Source of the DNA: Capnocytophaga haemolytica
GTDB lineage: Bacteria; Bacteroidota; Bacteroidia; Flavobacteriales; Flavobacteriaceae
Reading direction: 5' to 3'
DNA length: 64,000 nt
NCBI RefSeq assembly: GCF_001553545.1
Contig: NZ_CP014227.1
Span: forward strand, 2,624,485-2,688,484
In this document: positions 18,048-27,274 of the stretch, in pieces
Position numbering within the stretch: position 1 is the first letter of the stretch
How the letters are laid out: each line of letters begins with the position of its first letter
Program-made: the position numbers and the translations under genes
The notes under the pieces: model-generated
Told to the model about the DNA's origin: nothing
Seen by the model: the letters and a program-made list of their open reading frames with translations, nothing else
Databases searched by the model: none

Positions 18048-18077
18048 TTGTACATATTGAGAAAAGATGTATCTTTG
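18048..18077 (+). promoter_or_regulatory. Promoter of the zinc peptidase-lipB pair
   Basis: TTG (18048-18050), a 19-bp spacer, and TATCTTTG (18070-18077) give a good match to the Bacteroidetes housekeeping promoter, 24 nt before the ATG at 18102. Confidence 0.75.
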
Positions 18078-18101
18078 CACCAAAATATAACAAGATAAAC
18101 T

Positions 18102-18977
18102 ATGAAATGGGAAGGAAGAAGACAAAGTAGCAATGTAGACGATCGTCGCGGAATAAGTGCTAAAGGTGGTCTTATAGCAGGCGGTGGTATCGTAGGTATC
18201 ATTGTAGTATTGTTACAACTTTTTGGAGGCGAAACAGGACAACAAGTAGCCTCTGTAGTAAATCAAGTAGCAGGTGGTAACCAAACTCAACAAGCGGTAG
18301 AACGTGTAGAACTTACTGCCGAACAAAAGAAAATAGGTGAATTTACCGCTACAGTACTCGCCGATACCGAAGATGTATGGGATAAAGTATTTGCTCAAAA
18401 TGGCTTAGGAACTTATAAGAAACCTACCTTGGTACTCTTTACCGCTAATGTAAATACAGGCTGTGGAACTGCCTCTTCTGCAGTAGGTCCATTCTATTGT
18501 CCTGCTGACCAAAAACTCTATATGGATATGGATTTCTTTGAAGAACTCAAAACACGCTTCGGAGCTAAAGGTGGCGATTTTGCTATTGCCTACGTAATGG
18601 CACACGAGGTAGGGCATCATATCCAAACGCTTTTAGGCACTTCGCAACAAGTACGCCAAAAACAACAAGGGCTCTCCAAAGCAGCAGCCAATAAATGGTC
18701 GGTTGCACAAGAATTACAAGCCGATTTCTATGCGGGAGTATGGGCACATCACAACCAAAAATATTTAGATGCCGACGATATTGACGAAGCTCTTAGTGCG
18801 GCTAACGCTGTAGGTGATGATGCTATACAAAAACGTATGCAAGGACACGTAGTACCCGATTCTTTCACTCACGGTACTTCTGAACAACGCAAATACTGGT
18901 TTACCAAAGGGTACAATACTGGAGATATCCGTCAGGGTAATATTCAAACTATTTATGAACAAACAAGTAATCGTTAA
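18102..18977 (+). CDS. Neutral zinc metallopeptidase (YpfJ family)
   Basis: 291 residues. Starts MKWEGRRQSSNVDDRRG, with one membrane segment at about 25-45 (LIAGGGIVGIIVVLLQLFGG), so it is a membrane-anchored protein with a periplasmic domain. The family signature is present: FYCPADQKLYMDMDFF, zinc site HEVGHH in YVMAHEVGHHIQTLLG, and the downstream ELQADFYAGVWAHH that supplies the third ligand. The C-terminus FTHGTSEQRKYWFTKGYNTGD is also typical. The physiological substrate is not known for the family. The end overlaps the lipB start by 23 bp, so the two are translationally linked. Confidence 0.92.
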   Translation: MKWEGRRQSSNVDDRRGISAKGGLIAGGGIVGIIVVLLQLFGGETGQQVASVVNQVAGGNQTQQAVERVELTAEQKKIGEFTATVLADTEDVWDKVFAQNGLGTYKKPTLVLFTANVNTGCGTASSAVGPFYCPADQKLYMDMDFFEELKTRFGAKGGDFAIAYVMAHEVGHHIQTLLGTSQQVRQKQQGLSKAAANKWSVAQELQADFYAGVWAHHNQKYLDADDIDEALSAANAVGDDAIQKRMQGHVVPDSFTHGTSEQRKYWFTKGYNTGDIRQGNIQTIYEQTSNR

Positions 18978-19650
18978 GGATTTAGGTAATAAAGACTACA
19001 AAGAAACGTGGGACTACCAAGAGTCGCTGTTTGAAGAAATAGTCGCACAAAAGACAAATAACAAAGCTAATGGCACAAACTTGCCTACTACTAATTATTT
19101 CCTTTTTGTAGAACACCCTCACGTATATACACTTGGCAAAAGCGGTCATATAGAGAATCTGCTCATTGATGAAGAAGGACTAAAAAATAAAGGGGCTACT
19201 TTTTACAAAATCAATCGTGGAGGAGATATCACCTACCACGGACCTGGACAGATTGTGGGGTATCCTATCTTAGATTTAGAAAACTTTTTCACCGATATCC
19301 ACAAGTATTTGCGTTCTTTAGAAGAAGTGATTATCCGTACTCTTTCCGATTATGGTCTCAAAGGCGAACGCAGTGAAGGTGAGACAGGGGTTTGGCTTGA
19401 TGTAGGAACGCCTTTTGCTCGCAAAATTTGCGCAATGGGAGTCCGTTGTTCTCGTTGGGTAACAATGCACGGTTTTGCCCTAAATGTAAATACTGATTTA
19501 GGCTATTTTGATAATATCATCCCTTGTGGTATTCGCGGTAAAGCAGTAACGTCCCTAAATGTAGAATTAGCAAAAGACAAGGTGGATTTACAAGAAGTAA
19601 AACAACGTATCCTTACTCATTTTAAAGAAATCTTTGAAGCAACATTATAA
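18955..19650 (+). CDS. lipB: Octanoyl-[ACP]:protein N-octanoyltransferase
   Basis: Transfers octanoate from acyl carrier protein to the lipoyl domains of pyruvate and 2-oxoglutarate dehydrogenases, the first step of lipoate synthesis. 231 residues. Visible LipB motifs: FVEHPHVYTLGKSG, the substrate loop NRGGDITYHGPGQIVGYPI, the catalytic Lys region ARKICAMGVR, and the catalytic Cys in IIPCGIRGKAVTSL. The start inside the upstream peptidase gene is required to keep the N-terminus MNKQVIVKDLG. An IS5-type element begins 7 bp after the stop codon, so the native terminator has been lost. Confidence 0.95.
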   Translation: MNKQVIVKDLGNKDYKETWDYQESLFEEIVAQKTNNKANGTNLPTTNYFLFVEHPHVYTLGKSGHIENLLIDEEGLKNKGATFYKINRGGDITYHGPGQIVGYPILDLENFFTDIHKYLRSLEEVIIRTLSDYGLKGERSEGETGVWLDVGTPFARKICAMGVRCSRWVTMHGFALNVNTDLGYFDNIIPCGIRGKAVTSLNVELAKDKVDLQEVKQRILTHFKEIFEATL

Positions 19651-19656
19651 AAAACG

Positions 19657-20545
19657 TGTTTAAACTTTTTTGAGGAACTTGGAGATAAAACCTAATAGGA
19701 GCATTCCAATCCAAGTTACATCAAGATACTCATATCTCATTATCAAACCTTTATATCCGTAAAGCCAACCATTTGCTTGTTCAATCTTAAACCTATTTTT
19801 GTACAATTCTTCATCAAAATAAACATCTGGTTGCTCTCCATTTCGGGGATTAGGTTTAATATTTGCTATAATTTCTTTGCTTTCTAAAAAATCTCTAAGA
19901 GACTTACTATCAAATCCTGCATCAGCATTGAGAAACAGACCTTTGTACTCTATTCCTGCTTCTTCTAATAAAGCTAAGATTTCTTTTAGTACTTCTTCTA
20001 TTTCATATAAGTCATTGTGATTTCCAGCTTTAGGACTTCCCATTGCTATCATTTGCCCTTTATTATCACACAAAAAAATACTATTTGTGGTTACGGCTTT
20101 TTTTTCTTGCTTGATAACCTGTAGATTCTCCTTTTTGGCGACAACGTGTATGACTACCATCCAATTGAACGCAAGACATATCTAATTTTCTTTTCTTCTT
20201 GCTTAATAGATTTAACCATACTCGCTGGAAACTACCGTCTTTACTCCATTTATTGAAGTAGTAATAGACATTTTGCCAAGAGATTTCACCTTTTTCAAAA
20301 TAGCTCACAATTGGAAGTTCTCTCCATTGTACCCCTGTTTTTAACCTTTTGAGAATCAATAAAAATATTGAAGCTAAATCAAAACTACTTTTAAATCCTC
20401 TTTTTCCTACACTTAAAAAGGGAATAATCCAATTATTTATTGTATCTTTGCCCAAAGTTCCTGAATTTTGGTGTTCTTTTTTTTGCAAACACAAAATTAC
20501 TAATTTTCGGGAACTTTTATTTTATTATAAGAAAAAGTTTAAACA
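19657..20545 (-). mobile_element. IS5-type element, copy B, full length
   Basis: 889 bp with inverted ends TGTTTAAACTTTTT / AAAAAGTTTAAACA. Same length and nearly the same sequence as the copy at 43017-43905. With copy A it brackets the 16.0-19.65 kb cassette in direct orientation. Confidence 0.9.
19660..20455 (-). CDS. IS5-family transposase in two overlapping frames (A8 frameshift)
   Basis: The first frame starts at a TTG at 20455, aligned with the ATG of the related element at 42235. It holds the N-terminal part and the first catalytic Asp (CVQLDGSH), and ends TGYQARKKSRNHK. The second frame holds KAVTTNSIFLCDN, the second Asp (LNADAGFDSKS) and the catalytic Glu (KIEQANGW), to the stop at 19660. 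The frames meet at an A8 tract (plus-strand T8 at 20098-20105). A +1 slip or one base less in the transcript joins them. All three copies in the window share the A8, so this may be programmed slippage, as in other IS5-family members, or an inherited defect. Confidence 0.78.
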
Positions 20546-20697
20546 GCTTTGATGTAAAAGTTTATATGCGCAAAATAAAACAATAAATATTAATACTGCA
20601 AGTTTATTACACCTAAAAATACTACTCTCCCAACCTCTAAAAAAACAGCCCCACCATCGGCAAGGCTATCTCTTCACTATACACTATACATTATACA

Positions 20698-23127
20698 TTA
20701 CCTAAGCTCTGCCCCGTATTGCTTTTCGTAGGCAGACTGTAGGCGTTCCATAGTCTTCTCTATTTGCTTGTCGGTGAGGGTTTTTTTTTCATCCTGAAGG
20801 ATAAAGCTCAGTGCATAGCTCTTCTTGCCCACAGGCAGTTTGTTGCCCTCATACACATCAAAGAGGCTCACGCTCCTCAGTATACTCTTCTCTGTGTCAA
20901 AAGCCGTGTTGTACAGTGCCTCAAAGCTCACTCCCTCATCGAGCAATAGTGCCAAGTCGCGCCTTACTTCAGGGAATTTAGCAATCTCTCGGTAGGTGAT
21001 CTTGCTGTCCTTCACCGCCTCCAACACTGCATCCCAGGCCAAAGAGGCAAAGAGCACCTCACTCTTTATATCAAAATCCTTCAATACTTTCTTCTTTACG
21101 ACTCCCATAAAGCCGAGCGGCACATCGCCCAACACCCAGCGGAACCCTTCCTGTGCGTAAGCCACCGCTTGCTCTAAAGGCTGCACCTTTATACCCTTTA
21201 AGCCCAACCGCTCAAAGACTGCCTCCACAGCCCCTTTGAGCCAAAAGAAGTCCGTCTTTTCTGTCTTAGCTGCCCAATGCTCTTCATTGCGATTGCCCGT
21301 AGCATAGAGCATCAGCTGTTTGCTTTCGCTGTAAGTACCCTCCGTGAGGTGATAGTTCTTGCCAAACTCAAAGAGCTTTAAATCCGCGCGCTTGTGGTTG
21401 TGGTTGTAGGCAATCACCTCGAGTCCTGAGAAGAAGAGGTCTTTGCGCATATACGCCAAGTCGTTGCTCAGTGGATTGAGCACCTTCACTGCCGTCTCTG
21501 GGGCTGCCTCATAGCTAGTGATTACCTGCTCAGAGGTCAGGCTGTTGGTCATTATCTCGAAGAACCCCTGGGCAGTGAGCTGCGTGGCTACGATGTTCTG
21601 CACATTCAGGTCGTCATACTTCGAGCCGTGCGACATTGTTGCGCTGATCTTGTCTGAGAAGTGAATGTTGTTATAGCCGTAGATGCGCAGTATCTCCTCA
21701 ATCACGTCAGCCTCGCGCTGTACGTCCACGCGATAGGTAGGGATGAGCAACCCTAAGCCGCGTTCAGTGAGCGAGTTCACCTTTATATCAAACGAGTGCA
21801 ATATTGCCTTAATCGTATCGCGAGGGATCACCTGTCCGATGAGCTTATCTACCTTCTCAAAGGTGAGAAATACTTGAAACTCTTGTAACTTCCTCGGGTA
21901 GAAATCCACCACATCTGAGGAAATCACCCCACCAGCGATGTTCTCAATGAGCACTGCGGCATACATCAAGGCATATTTGCAGTCCTCAATATTGATACCG
22001 CGCTCAAAGCGATACGAAGCATCCGTACTCAAGCCCTGACGCTTTGCCGTCTTGCGTACGCTGATAGGGTCAAAGTACGCACTTTCTAAAAAGACGTTGC
22101 GCGTAGAGTGGCTTACCCCGCTATCCTTTCCGCCCATTACCCCTGCAATGCACAGTGGCTGTTCGGCATCGTATATCATTATATCCTCACTGCTGAGCGT
22201 GCGCACCACTCCGTCAAGCGTGGTAAACTGCTGCCCCTCAGTGGCGTTCTTCACTACTATTTTGCGCCCGATGATGTGGTCGGCATCAAAGGCGTGCAGT
22301 GGTTGTCCGAGTCCGTGGAGCACGTAGTTGGTAGCGTCCACCACATTGTTCTTTGGGGTGATACCGATAGCGCGCAGCTTATTCTGTAACCACGCGGGCG
22401 AGTCGCCCACGCGCACATTGCTAATGGTTACCCCTGTATAGCGCGGCACGAGCTTTCGGTCGGTTACCTCAATATCCACCTTGCCCGAGCGGTTGTCGAC
22501 GTGAAACTTGGTTACCGAGGGGGTGATGAGTTCCAATTGTGTACCCCTTTGTGCCAAGCCCGCCCGTAGGTCGCGTGCCACACCATAGTGGCTCATCGCA
22601 TCGGCGCGGTTAGGCGTCAAGCCGATTTCAAACACCTCATCGGTTGCTATGGCAAATACCTCGCTACAAGGGGTGCCTACCGCCCATTTGGCATCGAGCA
22701 CCATAATGCCCTCGTGGCTCTCGCCTAAGCCCAACTCATCCTCGGCGCAGATCATTCCAAAGCTATCCTCGCCGCGCAGTTTGCCTTTCTTTATTTCAAA
22801 CGGTTTGTCTTCCTTGTCGTAGAGCACTGTTCCGATAGTAGCCACAGGCACTTTCTGCCCCTTAGCTACATTCGGTGCCCCACAAACGATTTGCAGTGGA
22901 GCCTCACCCCCTACGTTCACCTTCGTTACTTTGAGTTTGTCGGCATTAGGGTGTTGCTCACATTCGAGCACCTCGCCTACCACCACGCCACGCAGTCCCC
23001 CGCGCACGCTTTCATAAGCCTCAACACCCTCAACCTCAAGCCCTAAGTCGGTGAGCAGCGTAGCCACCTCTTCCGAAGGCATATCCACCTTCACGTATTC
23101 CTTTAACCAATTGAATGAAATCTTCAT
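20698..23127 (-). CDS. pheT: Phenylalanyl-tRNA synthetase beta subunit
   Basis: The beta chain of the alpha2-beta2 PheRS; it carries the tRNA anticodon-binding and editing domains. 809 residues from the ATG at 23127 (MKISFNWLKEYV). A longer frame to 23187 crosses the promoter box at 23165-23172 and is rejected. Domains in order: EMAP/tRNA-binding fold (about 40-150, with LKVTKVNVGG and IVCGAPNVAKGQKVPVA), B3/B4 editing domain (about 220-390, with EIGLTPNRADAMSHYGVARDL), B5 (about 410-480), catalytic-like core (about 490-690), and the C-terminal ferredoxin-fold anticodon-binding domain (YREIAKFPEVRRDLALLLDEG). The gene is monocistronic here; pheS is not in the window. Confidence 0.97.
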   Translation of the reverse strand: MKISFNWLKEYVKVDMPSEEVATLLTDLGLEVEGVEAYESVRGGLRGVVVGEVLECEQHPNADKLKVTKVNVGGEAPLQIVCGAPNVAKGQKVPVATIGTVLYDKEDKPFEIKKGKLRGEDSFGMICAEDELGLGESHEGIMVLDAKWAVGTPCSEVFAIATDEVFEIGLTPNRADAMSHYGVARDLRAGLAQRGTQLELITPSVTKFHVDNRSGKVDIEVTDRKLVPRYTGVTISNVRVGDSPAWLQNKLRAIGITPKNNVVDATNYVLHGLGQPLHAFDADHIIGRKIVVKNATEGQQFTTLDGVVRTLSSEDIMIYDAEQPLCIAGVMGGKDSGVSHSTRNVFLESAYFDPISVRKTAKRQGLSTDASYRFERGINIEDCKYALMYAAVLIENIAGGVISSDVVDFYPRKLQEFQVFLTFEKVDKLIGQVIPRDTIKAILHSFDIKVNSLTERGLGLLIPTYRVDVQREADVIEEILRIYGYNNIHFSDKISATMSHGSKYDDLNVQNIVATQLTAQGFFEIMTNSLTSEQVITSYEAAPETAVKVLNPLSNDLAYMRKDLFFSGLEVIAYNHNHKRADLKLFEFGKNYHLTEGTYSESKQLMLYATGNRNEEHWAAKTEKTDFFWLKGAVEAVFERLGLKGIKVQPLEQAVAYAQEGFRWVLGDVPLGFMGVVKKKVLKDFDIKSEVLFASLAWDAVLEAVKDSKITYREIAKFPEVRRDLALLLDEGVSFEALYNTAFDTEKSILRSVSLFDVYEGNKLPVGKKSYALSFILQDEKKTLTDKQIEKTMERLQSAYEKQYGAELR

Positions 23128-23164
23128 AATTTGTGATTTGTTCTTTGCACAATTTTTCAGGGGG

Positions 23165-23172
23165 CAAAGGTA
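23165..23172 (-). promoter_or_regulatory. -7 box of pheT promoter
   Basis: The minus strand reads TACCTTTG, ending about 38 nt before the pheT ATG at 23127. It decides between the two possible pheT starts. Confidence 0.7.
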
Positions 23173-23463
23173 CGACTTTTTTAGCAATTGGAAAAAATAA
23201 AATGAGAAAAAAGAAATTCAGGACGTAGAAATTGAGCCATTGACAATCAAATTAAGTTAGATTTCCCCAACAGAAAAATATTCCAAAGCAGAGATAAAGC
23301 AAGGTTAATGCATAGATAAAGCAAAGATAATGCAAGGATAATTATCTAAAAATCGACTATTGTAAAACTGTAAAAACGAAAATTATTAGAAAAATAAACT
23401 AAATAAGATTTAGGAAATAGAAAATAGAAATTAGAAAAGTAATACAAAATTACGCTCTACTCA

Positions 23464-23493
23464 TTGCTCATTATTCATTAATTCGTATCTTTG
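23464..23493 (+). promoter_or_regulatory. Promoter of the carbonic anhydrase gene
   Basis: TTG at 23464-23466, a 19-bp spacer, and TATCTTTG at 23486-23493. It lies upstream of the C-rich repeat, so the repeat is transcribed as leader. The preceding 23173-23460 is AT-rich intergenic sequence with short AAGATAATGCAAGGATAA-like repeats and no gene. Confidence 0.72.
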
Positions 23494-23500
23494 CCCCGAA

Positions 23501-23598
23501 TAACTAACCGCTAATCCCTAACCCCTAACCCCTAATCCCTAACCCCTAATCCCTAACCCCTAATCACTAATCACTAACCCCTAATCCCTAACCCCTAA
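23501..23598 (+). repeat. C-rich tandem repeat in the 5' leader (CTAACCC/CTAATCC units)
   Basis: About 98 bp built almost entirely of 7-8 bp units CTAACCC(C) and CTAATCC(C), with two CTAATCA variants. It fills the space between the promoter box at 23486-23493 and the ATG at 23605. It contains no purine-rich ribosome-binding site. Shorter stretches of the same motif precede the starts at 42029 (minus), 56827 and 59888. Confidence 0.8.
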
Positions 23599-23604
23599 AT
23601 TACA

Positions 23605-24258
23605 ATGGACTCTTACAAACAGATTTTTGAAAATAACCGCCTATGGGTGGAGCGCCGCAAAGGTGAGGACGCCGATTTCTTTAAGAAATTAGCCAAAGAC
23701 CAGAACCCTGATTATCTCTATATCGGTTGTTCCGATAGTCGCGTGTCAGCGGAGGAAATGATGGGCTTAGGTCCTGGTGAGGTGTTTGTGCACCGCAACA
23801 TCGCCAATGTGGTCAATACCTTGGATATGAGTTCCACCGCTGTGATTCAGTACGCCGTGGAGCATCTGCGTGTAAAGCACATTATTGTGTGTGGGCATTA
23901 CGATTGCGGAGGTGTAAAAGCAGCGATGCAAGCCAAGGACTACGGACTGCTCAACCCTTGGTTGCGCACTATCCGCGATGTCTATCGCCTGCACCAAGAT
24001 GAACTCGACTCCTTCACCGACCCACATCAACGTTCGCGCCGTTTGGTGGAGCTCAATGTGCAGGAACAGTGTCTGAATGTGGTGAAAATGGCAGTAATAC
24101 AAGAGAGCTACTTAGAGAGTAAGTACCCCATCGTGCACGGCTGGGTGTTCGACATCAAAACGGGGCGTCTTATCGACCTGAATATCAATTTTGACCATAT
24201 CCTCCACACCATTCAGAAAATCTACGACCTCACAGGCGAGCCTTGGCATCATAATTAA
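23605..24258 (+). CDS. can: Beta-class carbonic anhydrase
   Basis: A zinc enzyme that interconverts CO2 and bicarbonate in the cytosol and supplies bicarbonate for carboxylations. Capnocytophaga are CO2-loving, which fits a strongly kept gene. 217 residues. Zinc ligands and catalytic dyad are visible: C42-S-D44-S-R46 in YIGCSDSRVS, H98 and C101 in GHYDCGGVKAAM. The order MGLGPGEVFVHRNIANVV is the standard beta-class core. It is a single gene with its own promoter and an unusual C-rich leader. It converges with ribD, with a hairpin terminator between them. Confidence 0.96.
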   Translation: MDSYKQIFENNRLWVERRKGEDADFFKKLAKDQNPDYLYIGCSDSRVSAEEMMGLGPGEVFVHRNIANVVNTLDMSSTAVIQYAVEHLRVKHIIVCGHYDCGGVKAAMQAKDYGLLNPWLRTIRDVYRLHQDELDSFTDPHQRSRRLVELNVQEQCLNVVKMAVIQESYLESKYPIVHGWVFDIKTGRLIDLNINFDHILHTIQKIYDLTGEPWHHN

Positions 24259-24261
24259 ATT

Positions 24262-24291
24262 AGGAAAGGTGAGCAAAAGCTCAGCTTTCCT
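24262..24291. terminator. Hairpin between convergent can and ribD
   Basis: AGGAAAGGTGAGC and GCTCAGCTTTCCT pair with a single G-G mismatch around an AAAA loop. It lies 4 bp after the can stop codon. T-rich sequence follows within 10 bp, so it probably serves can chiefly. Confidence 0.7.
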
Positions 24292-24310
24292 ATCTATATC
24301 ATTTTTACAT

Positions 24311-25294
24311 TTATTCCTTTCGTTTATACCTCAACAACCTATCCTCCTCAAAGTGCTGTACACCCTTCAACACAGCCTCTTTCAGAATAGGGGCAGCAAC
24401 GCCCGCACCAAAGGTCGGTTTGCCTATAAAGCGCAGCACCTCATCCCATAGCCCCGCATCGATGAACTCTTGCAGCACCTGCCGCCCACCTTCCACAATA
24501 AGGCTCTGCACGCCTCGCTCATACAGCACTTTACAAAGCTGCTCAGCAGTGATATGCCCTACCCATAAGGTTTCAGCTTGGTCGTCGTGTAGTGCGTAAT
24601 TCTCAGGCACTTGAGTTTCCTCACCCAGCACCACTCGCAAAGGATTACTGCCATACCAATCGCGTGTCGTCAGACTGGGGTTGTCCTTGAGCACCGTATT
24701 CAGCCCCACAGCGATTGCCATCTCCTCAGCGCGCAACTTATGGGCGTATTGCCGTGCCAAACTACCCGTAATCCACACAGGAGCAATACATTCTTTGTCA
24801 GCTGGAGCTATAAAACCATCGACTGTCTCTGCCCATTTCAAGATGATATAAGGGCGGCGCCGCTGATGATAGGTGAAAAACCGCTTGTTGAGCTCTCGAC
24901 AAGCCTCCTCCTCTACCCCTACCACTACCTCGCAGCCCGCTGCACGCAACTTCTCAATGCCGCGCCCCGCTACTTTGGCAAAAGGATCGACTGTGCCAAT
25001 CACTACCTTAGGGATACCACTTTCAATGATAAGGTCAGCACAAGGTGGCGTCTTCCCAAAATGGCTACAAGGTTCCAAACTCACATAGAGCGTACTCTTG
25101 CCCAGCAGCGACTTATCGCGCACTGAGGCAATAGCCCTCACCTCAGCGTGTGGTTCACCAGCACGTTGGTGCCACCCCTCACCTATTACCTTACCTTTAT
25201 AAACAACAACACTACCCACCAGAGGATTCGGGTAGGTAGTGCCAAGTCCGTTACAAGCCAACGCTATACAGCGCTTCATATAATGCTCATCCAT
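24311..25294 (-). CDS. ribD: Bifunctional riboflavin biosynthesis deaminase/reductase
   Basis: Deaminates and then reduces the pyrimidine intermediate in riboflavin synthesis. 327 residues: N-terminal zinc deaminase (1-145) with HAEVRAI and the PCSHFGKTPPCADLII zinc cluster, and C-terminal NADPH-dependent reductase (146-327) with ILKWAETVDGFIAP, VGLNTVLKDNPSLTTR and SLIVEGGRQVLQEFI. Full length. It follows nrdB on the same strand with a 51-bp gap holding CTAAAAGCTAAAAGCT-type microrepeats, so cotranscription is possible but not certain. Confidence 0.95.
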   Translation of the reverse strand: MDEHYMKRCIALACNGLGTTYPNPLVGSVVVYKGKVIGEGWHQRAGEPHAEVRAIASVRDKSLLGKSTLYVSLEPCSHFGKTPPCADLIIESGIPKVVIGTVDPFAKVAGRGIEKLRAAGCEVVVGVEEEACRELNKRFFTYHQRRRPYIILKWAETVDGFIAPADKECIAPVWITGSLARQYAHKLRAEEMAIAVGLNTVLKDNPSLTTRDWYGSNPLRVVLGEETQVPENYALHDDQAETLWVGHITAEQLCKVLYERGVQSLIVEGGRQVLQEFIDAGLWDEVLRFIGKPTFGAGVAAPILKEAVLKGVQHFEEDRLLRYKRKE

Positions 25295-25345
25295 AGACGT
25301 AAGTTTATTCTATTGACCTAAAAGCTAAAAGCTCATTGCTAAAAA

Positions 25346-26305
25346 CTAAAACAAGTCATTCTCACTAATGCTCTTATCGTGCTTCGTGTAAGCCGTAGGT
25401 CGCTTAGCAAAGAAGTCATCAAGCTCATTGCTAAATACCTCTTCCTCAAACCACATCATCGGTTGCGCCTCCTCTGCGGTAACGTTAAAAGGCTTGCCTA
25501 AGCCCAATTGTGTGAGCGAGTCGTCCAAACGAAAACGCATATAGTTGGACAAGTCCTTCTTGCTGAAGAACGAAATCTCACCTTGCTCAAAAATCCAATC
25601 AAGCATCTTGTCCTCTAAGGTGATGTAGTTCCTAATAAACTCAGTGGCATCTTCCTTAGCCTTCTCACGCATATCGGGGTTTTCCTCAAAGATTTTCTTT
25701 AAGATGTAAATCCCCGCATTGGCGTGTAGCTGCTCATCTACTGAGGTCCACGCAATGATGTTCGCCACATTCTTCAAATAACCCTTAAAGCGCGTAAACG
25801 ATAAGATGGTCGCAAACTGACTGAACAGCGACGCATTCTCAATAATGAGCGTAAAGAATAGGATACGCTCCATCGCATTCTCGCGGTTCTTTGCCAAATA
25901 CTCCTTGAGCACAGCACTGCGCTCCTTAAAGATAGGCACCTCCAAAAGATTTTCGAACTCATTGTTATAGCCGAGCACCTCCAAAAGCCGCGCATAAGCC
26001 TCGCTGTGGCGAAACTCACACTCAGCAAAAGTAGCCCCCAACCCATTAAATTCAGGCTTAGGAAAGAGGTCGTATAGGTCGCCCCAAAAGGTCTTCACCG
26101 ACACCTCTACCTGTGCAATACCTAAAAGTGCCCGCTTCACAGCCTCTTTCTCCGTGGGTGATAAGTTCGACTTAAAGTCCTGTATATCGGCAGTAAATTC
26201 TACCTCCGAATGCACCCAAAACGATTTGTGCATTGCATTTACAAACTCCATAACCTCCGGATACTCAAAGGGTTTGTAATTCTCGCGTTTATCAAAAATT
26301 CCCAT
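25346..26305 (-). CDS. nrdB: Class I ribonucleotide reductase small (radical) subunit
   Basis: Carries the diiron-tyrosyl radical cofactor that starts reduction of ribonucleotides by the large subunit. 319 residues, normal for the family in Bacteroidetes. Metal ligands are visible in the order expected: HSEVEFTADIQDF, ATFAECEFRHSEAY (E..H), ILFFTLIIENASLF and ASVDEQLHANAG-like WTSVDEQLHANAGI (E..H). The C-terminal tail ENDLF is the expected large-subunit docking peptide. The gene for the large subunit is not adjacent and not in the window. A near-consensus -7 box TACTTTCG on the minus strand lies about 40 bp upstream. Confidence 0.93.
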   Translation of the reverse strand: MGIFDKRENYKPFEYPEVMEFVNAMHKSFWVHSEVEFTADIQDFKSNLSPTEKEAVKRALLGIAQVEVSVKTFWGDLYDLFPKPEFNGLGATFAECEFRHSEAYARLLEVLGYNNEFENLLEVPIFKERSAVLKEYLAKNRENAMERILFFTLIIENASLFSQFATILSFTRFKGYLKNVANIIAWTSVDEQLHANAGIYILKKIFEENPDMREKAKEDATEFIRNYITLEDKMLDWIFEQGEISFFSKKDLSNYMRFRLDDSLTQLGLGKPFNVTAEEAQPMMWFEEEVFSNELDDFFAKRPTAYTKHDKSISENDLF

Positions 26306-26423
26306 TTTAATGATATGATTTATGTGTTAATTGAGGTGCGAAAGTACGACCTTTTTTCGTCATAGCCAAATAAAAAAACGATAATTTTCCCCTAAATTTC
26401 CTAATGATAAGATTACTAAGTCT

Positions 26424-27041
26424 TTAAGAAACCGCCTCGCAATACGCCACCACAAAATCCGCCTCTGCACTAAAATACACCGAGTAACGCTGCCCTTCAA
26501 TGTTGAGGTAAGTATGCTCAGCTGCCATAGCAAAGTCGCTGACAGTGATGTCGTTAAGGGTAATCGTAGGGTTACCGTGCACCTTAAAGCCCGCTTCCTT
26601 AGCCGACCAAATCTGTGTGAGATGCCGCACCACCTCCGCTTGCGATAGCCCCTTATCACACCACTGCCAAGGGGTAAACTTAGGGGCTATGCGCACAATC
26701 TTCTCCCGCAGCCGCTCTATATCCAAGCCCATAGGCTCATCACTCAGCAGCACCCCTACCCTATCAAACGAATGACTGATAGAAATATGCCGCCCATCAG
26801 CAAGATAAGGCTTACCGTGCGAATCGTAATACAGGCTTTCAGGTGCATACCCCAAGCCTCTGAGCAACTGTCGCACCGCCAGAAAACTCTTCCGTGCCGC
26901 CTCCGCCCGCAAAGCACTGAGCTGTCCCTGCTGCGTTTCTGTCAGTACTAAGCCCTCCCTGAGCTGCACCTCACTCTCAGTTACCTGCCATAAGTGCAGC
27001 TGTGTATGTGCGTTAATGTCTATTCGCTTTTGTAAAGGCAT
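26424..27041 (-). CDS. 4'-phosphopantetheinyl transferase superfamily protein
   Basis: Transfers the phosphopantetheine arm of CoA to carrier proteins. 205 residues, Sfp/Gsp-like length. Signature residues: GLDIERLRE (first magnesium-binding acids) and IWSAKEAGFKVHG (WxxKEA motif) about 45 residues later. The N-terminal part has GKPYLADGRHISISHSFDRVGVLLS, the substrate-binding stretch. No carrier protein or synthase lies nearby, so the target may be fatty-acid ACP or a distant cluster. It is a single gene; the 27042-27578 region upstream is non-coding. Confidence 0.9.
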   Translation of the reverse strand: MPLQKRIDINAHTQLHLWQVTESEVQLREGLVLTETQQGQLSALRAEAARKSFLAVRQLLRGLGYAPESLYYDSHGKPYLADGRHISISHSFDRVGVLLSDEPMGLDIERLREKIVRIAPKFTPWQWCDKGLSQAEVVRHLTQIWSAKEAGFKVHGNPTITLNDITVSDFAMAAEHTYLNIEGQRYSVYFSAEADFVVAYCEAVS

Positions 27042-27173
27042 TTAATTTAATTTGTATTTATTAAACTTGTTTAAACTTTATCTTGTTTAGCACTCTCTGA
27101 CGGCATTGGAGGCGTGGCTGAGATAGTCAAGCGAGGGCACACAGCTTGAGTATGTCACATAGGAACGAGCGTT

Positions 27174-27223
27174 GAAAATCTCTACTGTCTGAGCGACCGC
27201 AGGGAGCGAGTTTAGAGATTTTC
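27174..27223. repeat. Inverted repeat with 11-bp perfect arms
   Basis: GAAAATCTCTA (27174-27184) and TAGAGATTTTC (27213-27223) flank a GC-richer loop that includes GAGCGACCGCAGGGAGCGAG. It could be a REP-like element or the structural part of an untranslated RNA. No T-run follows. Confidence 0.6.
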
Positions 27224-27274
27224 AGCGAGAGACGTTGATTTTCTCGCCTAAGCATCCAAAGCCTTGAATTTTTG

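Noticed and set aside
23501..23598. Telomere-like repeat as a chromosome end or fused telomere
   Set aside because: It is short, internal, sits in the leader of an ordinary gene, and recurs before other genes; nothing suggests a linear replicon.
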